DNA from: Flavobacteriales bacterium
GTDB lineage: Bacteria > Bacteroidota > Bacteroidia > Flavobacteriales > UBA1820
Direction of reading: 5' to 3'
Length of the DNA stretch: 64,000 nucleotides
Assembly (NCBI GenBank): GCA_003150615.1
Contig: QALN01000006.1
Location: 62,001-126,000, forward strand
This document shows positions 1-8,370 of this stretch, one piece after another (position 1 is the first letter of the stretch; each line of letters begins with the position of its first letter). The notes beneath the pieces are model-generated. The model saw only the letters and a program-made list of their open reading frames with translations, was not told the DNA's origin and made no database searches. The position numbers were made by a program, and so were the translations under genes.

Positions 1-153
1 GGATTTGAGACCGAAAAAGCCCGCACGTACCGTAGTGTGCTGACACGTCGGGATTTGGATGATTTTGCCGCTGTTCTTGACAGGGCAATATCGGAAATGC
101 TCTCGCCTGATGTGCCGTTCAGGGAACTTGGCCCTGTGTATTACGACATCTGA
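1..153 (+). CDS. C-terminal fragment of an unidentified protein
   Basis: An open frame enters from the left edge and ends at TGA 151-153, giving the last 50 residues of a protein (start GFETEKARTY, end ELGPVYYDI). The stretch LDDFAAVLDRAISEML followed by SPDVPF faintly resembles the segment near the C-terminus of Bacteroidota PD-(D/E)XK nucleases of the AddB type. The cysteine cluster usual there is absent, so I do not assign a function. It converges on the minus-strand LUD gene with 46 bases between the stops. Confidence 0.55.
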   Translation, partial: GFETEKARTYRSVLTRRDLDDFAAVLDRAISEMLSPDVPFRELGPVYYDI

Positions 154-199
154 CGGGTAAACGGCTTAGAATGTCCGGCCGCATACGGTGTGCGGAGGT

Positions 200-856
200 T
201 TAGAAACCGAGGTCTTCGTCTATTAAAATTATTTTTATACGGCCTTCGGGGCGGGATTTTTCCGTCACAGTCCATATGTTGCATATTCTGTCCGGAGAGT
301 TGCAATCATGGCACCGGCCGGTCTTAAGGCACGGTGTGGACAGATGCGGGAAACGCTTTATGTTCATCAGCGCGGCGTGGTTTTTTACCCTGTCCACGGC
401 TTCTTTCAGCGTGTGCGTTATTTTGTTGCGTCCAGTTATCACTACTACCGAACGCGGGCCGAAAGCCATAGCCGCTACTCGGTTGCCTATGCCGTCGAGA
501 TTTACCAGACGCCCGTCTGCCGTCAGGGCGTTAGTGCCCGTTACGAAAAGGTCGCAAAGGAGCGCGCGCCGGCGGTTTTCTATCTTTTCTTCCTTTGAAA
601 GGTTTTCTCCTGAGGTGACTATGACCGGGATTGCGCTTTGTGCCTTCAGAGCCGGTATTATGCCTGTCTGTTCGGCTGTTGCCGAGCCGCCCCATGATAT
701 GGATGCGGGTTTTTCGCGTTCCACGATCGAAAGGAAAATGTCCCGCGCGTGATTCCTGTCGTGCGCTATGAATGTTTCAAATCCGGATTTGCAGAGAGCG
801 GCGGCGGTTGAGGTAAGGAGTTTGTTTACGGGGTGAATCTTCGTTTCTGTTGCCAT
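200..856 (-). CDS. LUD domain protein (lactate-utilisation YkgG/LutC-like)
   Basis: A 218-residue protein of the LUD family, which includes LutB/LutC and YkgG subunits tied to lactate oxidation. The Rossmann-like core is visible: SISWGGSATAEQTG, then CDLFVTGTNALTADGRLVNLDG and VVVITGRNKI. A C-terminal cysteine motif follows (CLKTGRCHDCNSPDRICN), typical of the clostridial/Bacteroidota branch and possibly metal or Fe-S related. The frame is open further upstream, but I chose the ATG at 856 (MATETK), because it lies 5 bases after the stop of the DUF2461 gene; a longer start would run deep into that gene. It is the last gene of a tight operon with apbE and DUF2461. No partner LutA/LutB is adjacent, so the substrate is not established. 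Confidence 0.85.
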   Translation of the reverse strand: MATETKIHPVNKLLTSTAAALCKSGFETFIAHDRNHARDIFLSIVEREKPASISWGGSATAEQTGIIPALKAQSAIPVIVTSGENLSKEEKIENRRRALLCDLFVTGTNALTADGRLVNLDGIGNRVAAMAFGPRSVVVITGRNKITHTLKEAVDRVKNHAALMNIKRFPHLSTPCLKTGRCHDCNSPDRICNIWTVTEKSRPEGRIKIILIDEDLGF

Positions 857-861
857 TGTCG

Positions 862-1563
862 TCAGTGGATTATGCTGCGGTAGGACAAACCGGTTTGCGG
901 CAGCGTCTGGTCTATGGTGAAATTCAGGAAACGGTTCAGGGGCATAAGCGCGCGGAATGCGTCCATTGTTCTCTCTGCCAGTACGCGGCCTTTGAACGCC
1001 GAGTCCGGGATGGGACATATGGCGTCGTAGTGCCTGTGTTTGAGCAGTTCGATGTCCGGGAAATCCTGCGGGAAGCCCTGCGGCGCTTTTTTCAGTTTGT
1101 TTTCCTGCGACAGCGTGTAGCGGTCTTTAAATTCCGGAGCGTCTATTATCGAGCGGAATTCGTCGATATTTTCATAGATGTCGCGCCGTACGGCTTTTAG
1201 GATTTCAGGTTCCGGACAGTAGAGCCCTCCGCCCCACAACGAGCCTTCCGCCGGCGATATATGTATGTAATATCCTGCGTAGGGGCTTTTTTTGCCGTGC
1301 CGGTTTATGTATGCGCCGAAATGGTTTTTGTACGGAGTCTTGTCCGCAGAGAAACGCGTGTCGCGGTATATGCGGTATGTGCAGTCGGATAGCGTCACGT
1401 GTCCTATGCCGGGATCCATTTCCTGTACCATAGGTATCAGTTCTTCCACGAACGATTCGAATTCTTCTTTTGCGTCGAGGTATTTTCCTTTGTTGTCCTC
1501 AAACCATTCGCGGTTGTTGTTCTTTGCCAGGGAAGAGAGGAAAGATGTGGTTGTTTCGAGCAT
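862..1563 (-). CDS. DUF2461 family protein (TIGR02453)
   Basis: A 233-residue protein of the widespread DUF2461 family, whose biochemical role is unknown. Family hallmarks are visible: an N-terminal FLSSLAKNNNREWFEDNK, YRIYRDTRFSADKTPYKNH, and a central GGGLYCPEP. No signal peptide or membrane segment is seen, so it is probably cytoplasmic. The start at 1563 lies 4 bases from the stop of apbE and its stop lies 5 bases before the LUD start, so the three are almost certainly cotranscribed. Length matches the family (about 220-230 residues). Confidence 0.87.
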   Translation of the reverse strand: MLETTTSFLSSLAKNNNREWFEDNKGKYLDAKEEFESFVEELIPMVQEMDPGIGHVTLSDCTYRIYRDTRFSADKTPYKNHFGAYINRHGKKSPYAGYYIHISPAEGSLWGGGLYCPEPEILKAVRRDIYENIDEFRSIIDAPEFKDRYTLSQENKLKKAPQGFPQDFPDIELLKHRHYDAICPIPDSAFKGRVLAERTMDAFRALMPLNRFLNFTIDQTLPQTGLSYRSIIH

Positions 1564-1567
1564 GTCT

Positions 1568-2593
1568 TTATTTTTTTATTTCTTTCAATACGGATTTAAG
1601 TCCGTGGCTTACGTATGTATGCGTATGGCCTTCGGTGTCGGTATAGACCAGAAACGCTCCCAGTTCGGGATGGTTTTCCAGTATGCCGAGCGATGCGGCG
1701 TAACCGGCCGATACCATGGCCGTTGCGTAGCCGTCGGCTGTGGCGCAGTCCGGTGCGGTGACCGTAGCAGATAGTACGTCGGAAGGGGAGGCCAGTCCGC
1801 ACCGGGGGTTTATGGTGTGTACCGTACGCCGTCCCGTGCTGTCGGTGCGGTATTTGCGGTAGTTGCCCGATGTGGCCACTGACATGTCGCGCATTTCCAT
1901 GACGGCATTCTGTATGCGTGAGGAGGATGAAAGCAACGGGTCTTCTATCCCGACGAGCCAAGGCGTTCCGTCCGGTTTTACGCCACGGCAGCGTATCTCT
2001 CCGCCTATTTCCACCAGGTAATCTTCCGTTCCGAGCGATTCGAGAAGCCTCCCTGTCATGTCCACGGCGTATCCTTTGGCTATGGCGTTGAAATCGAGGC
2101 GTACGCCGGGCGACGGTTTTACGATGCGTCCCGTGCCGTCCAGCGAAACTTTTTCAAACCCCGTCAGTGCCATGAGGCTGTCCAGTTCCTTTTTGTCCGG
2201 AATGTGTGCCGGGATGCCTTCCATGAAGCCGTATGCTTCTACCAATGGCAGTACCGTCGGGTCGAACCAGCCGTTGCTGCCGCGGTGGACTTCTTTCGAT
2301 ACGGCGAATACGCCCGCGAATATTTCGTCGGCCGTTGCCGATGTGTCGCCGGCATTTATTCTGGACAGGATTGAATTGTCCCGGTACAGGGATACGGAGG
2401 AGTTTATTCGTTCGAACAGCGAATCGAGGGCTGACGGTGTTATTTCATCGCCGCCGGAAACATATTTTATGTTGTAGAAAGTTCCCAACGCGTTTCCTGA
2501 AATGCTTTTTATCTGTGCGTGGGGGGAGCATCCTGCGAGCAGCAGCAGTAGTGCGCACAGTGCGGAGGCCAGTAACGGGGTGTTTTTTTTCAT
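1568..2593 (-). CDS. apbE: FAD:protein FMN transferase, lipoprotein (ApbE)
   Basis: This 341-residue lipoprotein should attach FMN covalently to threonine or serine in flavoproteins such as NqrB/NqrC or RnfG, using FAD and Mg2+. A lipoprotein signal is clear (MKKNTPLLAS..., lipobox LLAGC). ApbE motifs follow in order: GNALGTFYNIKY, RLDFNAIAKGYAVD, YLVEIGGEIRCRG, a TSGNYRKY segment followed by HTINPRCG, and the C-terminal metal-site motif DCATADGYATAM. Length is normal for the family. It leads the operon with DUF2461 and the LUD protein. No flavinylation target is encoded in the window, so its client lies elsewhere. Confidence 0.95.
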   Translation of the reverse strand: MKKNTPLLASALCALLLLLAGCSPHAQIKSISGNALGTFYNIKYVSGGDEITPSALDSLFERINSSVSLYRDNSILSRINAGDTSATADEIFAGVFAVSKEVHRGSNGWFDPTVLPLVEAYGFMEGIPAHIPDKKELDSLMALTGFEKVSLDGTGRIVKPSPGVRLDFNAIAKGYAVDMTGRLLESLGTEDYLVEIGGEIRCRGVKPDGTPWLVGIEDPLLSSSSRIQNAVMEMRDMSVATSGNYRKYRTDSTGRRTVHTINPRCGLASPSDVLSATVTAPDCATADGYATAMVSAGYAASLGILENHPELGAFLVYTDTEGHTHTYVSHGLKSVLKEIKK

Positions 2594-2630
2594 GTCTTTA
2601 AAAGGATGGGCAGATGTGTAACGGTAATGA

Positions 2631-2638
2631 CAAATATA
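2631..2638 (-). promoter_or_regulatory. Candidate -7 box for apbE operon
   Basis: The plus-strand sequence CAAATATA reads TATATTTG on the minus strand, a full match to the Bacteroidota -7 consensus TAnnTTTG. It lies about 40 bases upstream of the apbE start. No convincing -33 TTTG is seen at the expected distance. Confidence 0.5.
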
Positions 2639-2747
2639 TGCTTTTTCCCGGTTTTGTGTGAGCGCCCGGATGTTTATGCAGTTAAAATACGGCGGCTATA
2701 ATATCATATAAAGTTCTTAAAATTTAGAAGCGCCGGAAAAAATTTCA

Positions 2748-2755
2748 TAATTTTG
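2748..2755 (+). promoter_or_regulatory. Candidate -7 box for bactofilin/ATP synthase operon
   Basis: TAATTTTG matches TAnnTTTG and would start transcription near 2762, leaving a leader of about 74 bases before the bactofilin ATG. The region between the divergent apbE gene and this gene is AT-rich. The -33 element is weak. Confidence 0.5.
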
Positions 2756-2835
2756 TTACATTCCGTTCGATAGGCGGAATTCGGTTGATTATTGTTAAGT
2801 GAAAAACTTTGATAAAAGAAAAAAAATATTGGAAT

Positions 2836-3195
2836 ATGGCAAGTGATAAAAAAGGGGCTTACGGCGAATCGGGACTGTTGGGACTGAATAAAATATCCGG
2901 TGGAACTACGTTCAAGGGAGATGTCGTTTCGAACGGCGATTTCCGTATAGACGGACGCTTCGAGGGGACGATAACGACCGACGGCAGGATAGTGGTTGGA
3001 AAGGACGGCTCGATAGAAGGTACTGTCAACTGTGCCGATGCCGAGGTGGAAGGAACGATGTCGGGAGTGATGAACGTAAAAGACGTGTTGTCGGTAAAGA
3101 GTTCCGGCACGGTGTCTGGTATGGTTTGTACTAACAAGCTTACAATAGAACTCGGAGCGATATTTGACGTGACTTCGTGCGAGATGAAAGGGTAA
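2836..3195 (+). CDS. Bactofilin-family polymer-forming protein
   Basis: A 119-residue bactofilin. These proteins form short right-handed beta helices that polymerise into filaments and scaffold envelope or cell-shape machinery. The repeating beta-helix pattern is visible: TFKGDVVSNGDFRIDGRFEG, then GSIEGTVNCADAEVEGTMSG and VKSSGTVSGMVCTNKLTIE. No transmembrane segment is present. A TTG nine codons upstream (2809) is in frame, but the ATG at 2836 (MASDKKG) gives a normal bactofilin N-terminus. It is the first gene of the ATP synthase operon, 39 bases before atpZ; this bactofilin-atpZ order is recurrent in Bacteroidota as I recall it, so a physical link to the enzyme is an inference only. Confidence 0.9.
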   Translation: MASDKKGAYGESGLLGLNKISGGTTFKGDVVSNGDFRIDGRFEGTITTDGRIVVGKDGSIEGTVNCADAEVEGTMSGVMNVKDVLSVKSSGTVSGMVCTNKLTIELGAIFDVTSCEMKG

Positions 3196-3234
3196 CGCCC
3201 CATCCTACCTGCTGAACTTTAAAAAACAAGAACA

Positions 3235-3552
3235 ATGAGCCGAATAGAGAGAAGGAAGAAACGTCACGGGCTTTCCCGTGAGGAAAAAGCGTTGCGCGCC
3301 AAAGAATTCATCAATGCTTATGCCAGATACTCCGGTATGGCGTTCCAGATGATAGTATTGATAGGCGGCGGTGCTTACCTCGGGTATTATCTGGACGGAA
3401 AATACGGCACGGGGCCGATATGGACCGTGCTTTGTTCGCTTCTCGGAGTCGGGCTTTCGCTTTTCACCCTGTACAAGTCCATAAAGGAGCTGGAGAGGTT
3501 CAATAAACGTATGGACGAGGAACGCAAAAGACTGAACAATGGCATCGATTAG
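3235..3552 (+). CDS. AtpZ/AtpI family ATP synthase accessory protein
   Basis: A 105-residue protein with a charged N-terminus and two membrane segments (about residues 33-52 and 61-80), with GGGAYLGYYLDGKYGTGP between them. This is the AtpZ/AtpI-like family found at the head of F1Fo operons; relatives help assemble the c-ring or act in Mg2+/Ca2+ handling. The C-terminal tail is basic and helical (ERFNKRMDEERKRL). Its 3' end overlaps the next gene by 14 bases, implying translational coupling. Confidence 0.87.
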   Translation: MSRIERRKKRHGLSREEKALRAKEFINAYARYSGMAFQMIVLIGGGAYLGYYLDGKYGTGPIWTVLCSLLGVGLSLFTLYKSIKELERFNKRMDEERKRLNNGID

Positions 3553-3934
3553 AAAAACTGCGGCTTCTTTTATGGGAGGCATGGTGCTTTTTACCATGGC
3601 GTTTTGCGGGGCGTGGTATTTTCTGGTCCCGGATCATGTGGATGTGTTTTACAACCCGTGGGGATTGTGCGCTTTGGTTACGCTCGTATTCATGCTGTCT
3701 TTTCTGGCGGGGATACCCGGAGCCGATGGCGGCGGATATAAAAATCTTCTTCGTTATCTCGGCGGGGCAATGATACGTACCGCAGGCATAATGACGGTGG
3801 TGTTTTATCCCGTGATATGCCGCAGGGAAGCTTTGGACAGTACGACGGCCCTGGTGGTAAGTACCATGTGTATATACGGCTTCGCGATGTTTTTGTTTCT
3901 CAGGAGCGTGTATAAAAATACCGGAAATGGGTGA
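3539..3934 (+). CDS. Small 4-TM membrane protein of the ATP synthase operon
   Basis: A 131-residue hydrophobic protein with four likely membrane helices (around residues 10-30, 42-60, 75-95 and 102-122). I recognise no catalytic motif. It starts inside the 3' end of atpZ (14-base overlap) and precedes atpB, the slot occupied by subunit I (AtpI)-type proteins in many bacteria. An assembly role in Fo is therefore the natural guess, by position and topology only. A 115-base gap separates it from atpB. Confidence 0.75.
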   Translation: MASIRKTAASFMGGMVLFTMAFCGAWYFLVPDHVDVFYNPWGLCALVTLVFMLSFLAGIPGADGGGYKNLLRYLGGAMIRTAGIMTVVFYPVICRREALDSTTALVVSTMCIYGFAMFLFLRSVYKNTGNG

Positions 3935-4049
3935 AAATATGTTAACGGAGGGGGAAAACCCGATGGAAGCCATTGGATTTTAAGTGAAAAAAAGTACCTT
4001 TGGCGAATTGAAAATTAACGTTAAGACAAAACATACCGACAGATAAGAT

Positions 4050-5165
4050 ATGCCCGGACATATTTATAAAAAAGCGCTGCTGTTCATACTGTTAACCCTA
4101 ACTCTTACGGCCCGGGGGGCAACTGCCTCCGGCGCTGATGCCGAGGCTGCGGACGAGCCGATAGACCAGCAGAAATTCATAATGGGGCATATAAAGGACT
4201 CCCATACTTTCCACTTGTGCGATATAGACGGACATCAGTACGGTGTGTCGCTTCCGGTTATACTTTTTGCCGAAGGGGGGCCTGTGGTCTTTATGTCCTC
4301 GGCTTTCCATCACGATAACAGCGGTACGCACATCGTCGAGAAAGGCGGACATAAGTTCGTGATGTACGATGAAAAGATATATTACGCTTCCGATGCCCCG
4401 TCGGCCGACGGCTCGTACGTAACACGCGATTCGGACGGACGTATAACAAATGGAGCGCCGTTCGATGTGTCGGTGACAAAAAACGTCGTGACGGCTTTTA
4501 TGGTGGTACTTATCATGCTTTGCGTGTTCCTTTCGATGGGGCGTTTCTATCGTAACAGGGAAAATGCCGACAAAGCTCCCAAAGGTATAGCGAAACTGTT
4601 CGAGCCGTTGGTGGTGTACATACGCGATGAGATAGTACGTCCTAACATAGGCGAAAAATATTACCGTAAATACACGCCTTATCTTCTGACGCTGTTCTTT
4701 TTTATACTGTTTACCAACCTCTGCGGACTGATACCTTTCTTCCCGTTCGGCGCAAACGTTTCGGGCAATACGTCGTTTACCCTTACACTGGCCGCATTTA
4801 CGTTCGTGATAGTACAGTTCAGCGGTACGAAGGAGTATTGGAAAGAAATAGTGTCGATGCCAGGCGTTCCGAAGCCCATAATGCTGATATTGGCCCCTGT
4901 GGAGTTCATCGGGCTTTTCACCAAGCCTTTTGCACTGACGATACGTCTTTTCGCCAGCATACTTGGCGGACACATAATAATACTGAGCCTTTTGCTGCTG
5001 ATATTCGTGTTCAAATCATGGGCGGTCGTTCCGGCGTCGGGGCTGTTCATAATGTTCATGCTGCTGATAGAGTTGTTAGTAGCGGTGATACAGGCTTATA
5101 TATTCACCCTTTTGACGGCCCTTTATATAGGTATGGCCAAGGCCGAGCCGCACGAAGGGCATTGA
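4050..5165 (+). CDS. atpB: F1Fo ATP synthase subunit a
   Basis: The proton-channel subunit a of Fo, 371 residues. The C-terminal two thirds carry the membrane helices, including FALTIRLFASILGGH. Its arginine (about residue 299) corresponds to the essential Arg210 of E. coli, which faces the c-ring carboxylate. The N-terminal ~130 residues are unusual against E. coli but common in Bacteroidota: a signal-peptide-like segment (ALLFILLTLTLTARGATA) followed by a hydrophilic, histidine-rich region (FHLCDIDGHQYG, SAFHHDNSGTH) that should sit on the periplasmic side. It is followed by atpE after 51 bases. Confidence 0.96.
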   Translation: MPGHIYKKALLFILLTLTLTARGATASGADAEAADEPIDQQKFIMGHIKDSHTFHLCDIDGHQYGVSLPVILFAEGGPVVFMSSAFHHDNSGTHIVEKGGHKFVMYDEKIYYASDAPSADGSYVTRDSDGRITNGAPFDVSVTKNVVTAFMVVLIMLCVFLSMGRFYRNRENADKAPKGIAKLFEPLVVYIRDEIVRPNIGEKYYRKYTPYLLTLFFFILFTNLCGLIPFFPFGANVSGNTSFTLTLAAFTFVIVQFSGTKEYWKEIVSMPGVPKPIMLILAPVEFIGLFTKPFALTIRLFASILGGHIIILSLLLLIFVFKSWAVVPASGLFIMFMLLIELLVAVIQAYIFTLLTALYIGMAKAEPHEGH

Positions 5166-5195
5166 TATTCGACGATGAAAACAGAATTTCACTAA

Positions 5196-5432
<237 letters not shown>

Positions 5433-5458
5433 GCAGAAAAAAGGGACTGCGCATTTGT

Positions 5459-5481
5459 CTCCCGGAGGGTTGCTCCGGGAG
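5459..5481 (+). other. Perfect intercistronic hairpin between atpE and atpF
   Basis: CTCCCGGAG (5459-5467) and CTCCGGGAG (5473-5481) form a perfect 9-bp stem around the loop GGTTG. No T-run follows, so it is not a standard terminator. Its place just after the high-copy c-subunit gene suggests mRNA stabilisation or partial attenuation that raises atpE dosage over downstream genes (inference). Confidence 0.65.
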
Positions 5482-5535
5482 TGCGCCATTCCCGTTGTCA
5501 AGATGATGAAAAACCTGAAATAAAAAGATTTACGT

Positions 5536-6027
5536 ATGGACTTATTATTACCGGGACTGGGGCTTATGGTGTGGAACTCGCTGTTCTTCCTGCTTACGTT
5601 CGCCATATTGGCAAAATTCGCATGGAAGCCCATACTATCCATGCTCGACGCCCGCGATAATGAAATAACCGAATCGCTGGAACAGGCAAAACAGGCCCGT
5701 GCCGAACTGACGGGCGTTAAGGTCGAAAGCCAGAACATACTCAAGGAGGCCCGCCGTGAGCGCGATGCTATCATAAAGAACGCCAAAGAAGAGCGTGAAC
5801 GCATGATAGAGGCCGCACGTGCCGACGCCTCCCGCGAGGCTGCCGCTATTATAAAGGATGCTAACAGCCAGATAGAGCGGGAAAAACAGCAGGCCAAGGA
5901 AGACCTCAAGAAAGATATTGCCGGTATTTCCGTGGCGATAGCTTCCAAAGTCCTGGGCGATGAGCTCAAGGACAGCGCGCGTCAACAAAAAACGCTCGAA
6001 GATTCGATAAAGGATATGAACCTGTAA
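5536..6027 (+). CDS. atpF: F1Fo ATP synthase subunit b
   Basis: The peripheral-stalk subunit, 163 residues. One N-terminal membrane helix (about residues 8-28, MVWNSLFFLLTFAILAKFAW) is followed by a long charged coiled coil rich in Glu, Lys, Arg and Ala. It anchors F1 through delta to subunit a. Only one b gene is present, so a homodimeric stalk is expected. It sits 22 bases before atpH. Confidence 0.95.
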   Translation: MDLLLPGLGLMVWNSLFFLLTFAILAKFAWKPILSMLDARDNEITESLEQAKQARAELTGVKVESQNILKEARRERDAIIKNAKEERERMIEAARADASREAAAIIKDANSQIEREKQQAKEDLKKDIAGISVAIASKVLGDELKDSARQQKTLEDSIKDMNL

Positions 6028-6049
6028 ACGCGGATTTGGAACGAGGATT

Positions 6050-6586
6050 ATGAAGAATATACCACTTTCGGCGCGTTACGCGAAAGCTTACATAGACCTG
6101 GCTTTGGAGCGTGGCAATCTGGAGCAGTCCGTGGAGGCTGTACGCAGTGTCATGGCACGTATGGAGTCGGATGAGAAGCTTGCGGGGATGCTGAATTCTC
6201 CTCTGGTGTCCAGACAGGACAAGGCCGCGGGTTTTGCCGGCGCTATGGGAGATGCCATACCGCAACAGATGAAGGATTTCGCAGATCTTGTAATGGATAA
6301 GGGCCGCAGCAGTATTTTTTCCGAAATACTGGAACAGGTGATTGCACAGAATGATGCGCTTCAGGGTGTGCTGCATGCGGGCGTGGCTACTGCCGTGCCT
6401 CTTTCCGTGGAACAGGAAAAACAGGTCGTGGAAAAAGTGAAAGCGTTTTCCGGCGCGAAGACCGTAGTCCTTCATACCAGCGTGGATGCTTCATTACTGG
6501 GCGGAATGAAGATTACCGTGGGAGACAAAGTGTGGGACGATACGGTGGCAGGACGCCTGGAGGAGATTAAAAAGACTCTGGCCTGA
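6050..6586 (+). CDS. atpH: F1Fo ATP synthase subunit delta
   Basis: The OSCP/delta subunit, 178 residues, that joins the b stalk to the top of the alpha/beta hexamer. The family N-terminus is clear (LSARYAKAYIDLALERG), as is the C-terminal GGMKITVGDKVWDDTVAGRL that ends nearly all delta subunits. It lies between atpF and atpA (45 bases before atpA), the conserved order. Confidence 0.95.
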   Translation: MKNIPLSARYAKAYIDLALERGNLEQSVEAVRSVMARMESDEKLAGMLNSPLVSRQDKAAGFAGAMGDAIPQQMKDFADLVMDKGRSSIFSEILEQVIAQNDALQGVLHAGVATAVPLSVEQEKQVVEKVKAFSGAKTVVLHTSVDASLLGGMKITVGDKVWDDTVAGRLEEIKKTLA

Positions 6587-6631
6587 TTCGAATAATAACT
6601 TTAAAAAGAAAAAGCAACAACATAATAAAAT

Positions 6632-8209
6632 ATGGCAAGCATAAATCCCGCAGAAGTATCTGCGATACTAAAACAGGAATTATCCGGCGCGGCCGATAGC
6701 ACCAAAGCCCGTCAGGAGGGGACGGTACTGGAAATAGGTGACGGAATAGCGCAGTTGTACGGTCTGTCCGAGGCCCGTCTGGGAGAAATCATACGCTTTG
6801 AAAACGGAACCGAAGCCATCGCACTGAACCTTGACGAGTCGAGCATAGGCGTGGTATTCATGGGCCCTTCTACCGACATCATAGAAGGCTCTAAGGCCTA
6901 CCGCACGGGGCGCGTGTCATCCATAATGGTGGGCGAAGGCATGCTCGGACGCGTTATCAATACGTTGGGATATCCTGTCGACGGTAAAGGAGATATTAAA
7001 GGCGAACTGAGCGAAATGCCCATAGAGCGCAAAGCTCCCGGCGTTATTTACCGCCAGCCCGTAAACGAACCGCTCCAGACCGGTATAAAGGCCATAGACT
7101 CGATGATACCTATCGGACGCGGGCAGCGAGAACTGATAATCGGCGACCGCCAGACTGGTAAGTCGACCATTGCCATAGACACCATAATAAACCAGAAACA
7201 GTATTACGAGGCCGGAAATCCGGTTTACTGCATATATGTTGCCATAGGCCAGAAGGCTTCCACAGTGGCTCAGTTGTACAAAACGCTGGAAGATGCTGGA
7301 GCGATGCCTTATACGGTCATCGTGGCTGCCAACTCGTCGGACCCGGCAGCCATGCAGTACCTTGCCCCTATGGCCGGCGCCGCGATAGGCGAGTATTTCC
7401 GCGATCAGGGCAAACCCGCGCTTATCGTTTATGACGACTTGTCCAAGCAGGCCGTCGCATACCGTGAGGTGTCGTTGCTGCTGCGCCGTCCTCCGGGCCG
7501 CGAAGCATATCCCGGTGATATATTTTACCTGCACTCGCGACTTCTGGAGCGTGCGGCCAAGATAGTAAAGGACGATGCGGTTGCCGCACAGATGAACGAC
7601 CTTCCGCCTTCGCTCGAGGGTAAGGTCAAGGGTGGTGGTTCGTTGACTGCGCTGCCTATAATAGAAACACAGGCTGGCGACGTGTCGGCATATATCCCGA
7701 CCAACGTCATTTCCATTACCGACGGTCAGATATTCCTCGAGAGCGAGTTGTTCAATTCCGGTGTGCGTCCGGCCATAAATGCCGGTATATCGGTATCTCG
7801 TGTGGGTGGTAACGCACAGGTGAAGGCGATGAAAAAAATCGCCGGGCCATTGCGTACGGACCAGGCGGAATACAAAGACCTGGAAGCATTTGCCAAGTTC
7901 GGTTCGGACCTCGACCCGGCTACGCAGAACGTGATAGACAAAGGCCGCCGCAATGTGGAGCTGCTCAAACAGGGCAAGAACTCGCCGCTGAAGGTGGAAG
8001 AGGAAATAGCCGTGATATATGCAGGTACGCAAAATCTGCTCAAAGGCATGCCTGTGGACAAAGTCCGCCAGTGGGAAGAGAAATACCTCGCCGAACTGAA
8101 CAGCGCCCATAAGGATACCATGGACGAACTTCACAAGGGTCTTTTGACCGATGCGATAGAAGATGTGCTGAAGAAAACAGCGGCACAGGTGTCGGCGGAT
8201 ATGGCTTAA
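6632..8209 (+). CDS. atpA: F1Fo ATP synthase subunit alpha
   Basis: The regulatory nucleotide-binding subunit of F1, 525 residues, cytoplasmic. The Walker A motif GDRQTGKST is at residues 171-179, and the downstream alpha signature [14 protein letters not shown], carrying the catalytic-site arginine, is present. Length is slightly above E. coli (513). The next operon gene is not atpG as usual but a lipoprotein gene, after a 161-base gap. That gap holds a short palindrome (ATACGT at 8232-8237 with ACGTAT at 8241-8246) but no clear terminator. The beta and epsilon genes are absent from the window. Confidence 0.97.
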   Translation: MASINPAEVSAILKQELSGAADSTKARQEGTVLEIGDGIAQLYGLSEARLGEIIRFENGTEAIALNLDESSIGVVFMGPSTDIIEGSKAYRTGRVSSIMVGEGMLGRVINTLGYPVDGKGDIKGELSEMPIERKAPGVIYRQPVNEPLQTGIKAIDSMIPIGRGQRELIIGDRQTGKSTIAIDTIINQKQYYEAGNPVYCIYVAIGQKASTVAQLYKTLEDAGAMPYTVIVAANSSDPAAMQYLAPMAGAAIGEYFRDQGKPALIVYDDLSKQAVAYREVSLLLRRPPGREAYPGDIFYLHSRLLERAAKIVKDDAVAAQMNDLPPSLEGKVKGGGSLTALPIIETQAGDVSAYIPTNVISITDGQIFLESELFNSGVRPAINAGISVSRVGGNAQVKAMKKIAGPLRTDQAEYKDLEAFAKFGSDLDPATQNVIDKGRRNVELLKQGKNSPLKVEEEIAVIYAGTQNLLKGMPVDKVRQWEEKYLAELNSAHKDTMDELHKGLLTDAIEDVLKKTAAQVSADMA

Positions 8210-8370
8210 CAGATGTGATTAGCCGCTCCATATACGTTTTACGTATGAGTTTGGTGCCTACTACGGCCTTACCGGGGGTGTAACTTTTTTGAGTTTCATT
8301 CGTCATGTTTAAAGGCGGCGGTGCTTTTTGCATATGGCATGCAGTCGCTTTTAACCTGTAACAAAAATAT

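Noticed and set aside
179..195. Hairpin CCGCA/TGCGG between the first gene and the LUD gene as terminator
   Set aside because: The stem is only 5 bp and has no T-run on either strand.
6917..8134. Long antisense open frame opposite atpA (405 codons)
   Set aside because: It lies wholly within atpA on the other strand, is rich in Arg/His/Tyr with no family motif, and arises from codon bias of the sense gene. The same holds for long antisense frames at 14809-16083, 17975-18679, 56532-58199 and 61874-63175.
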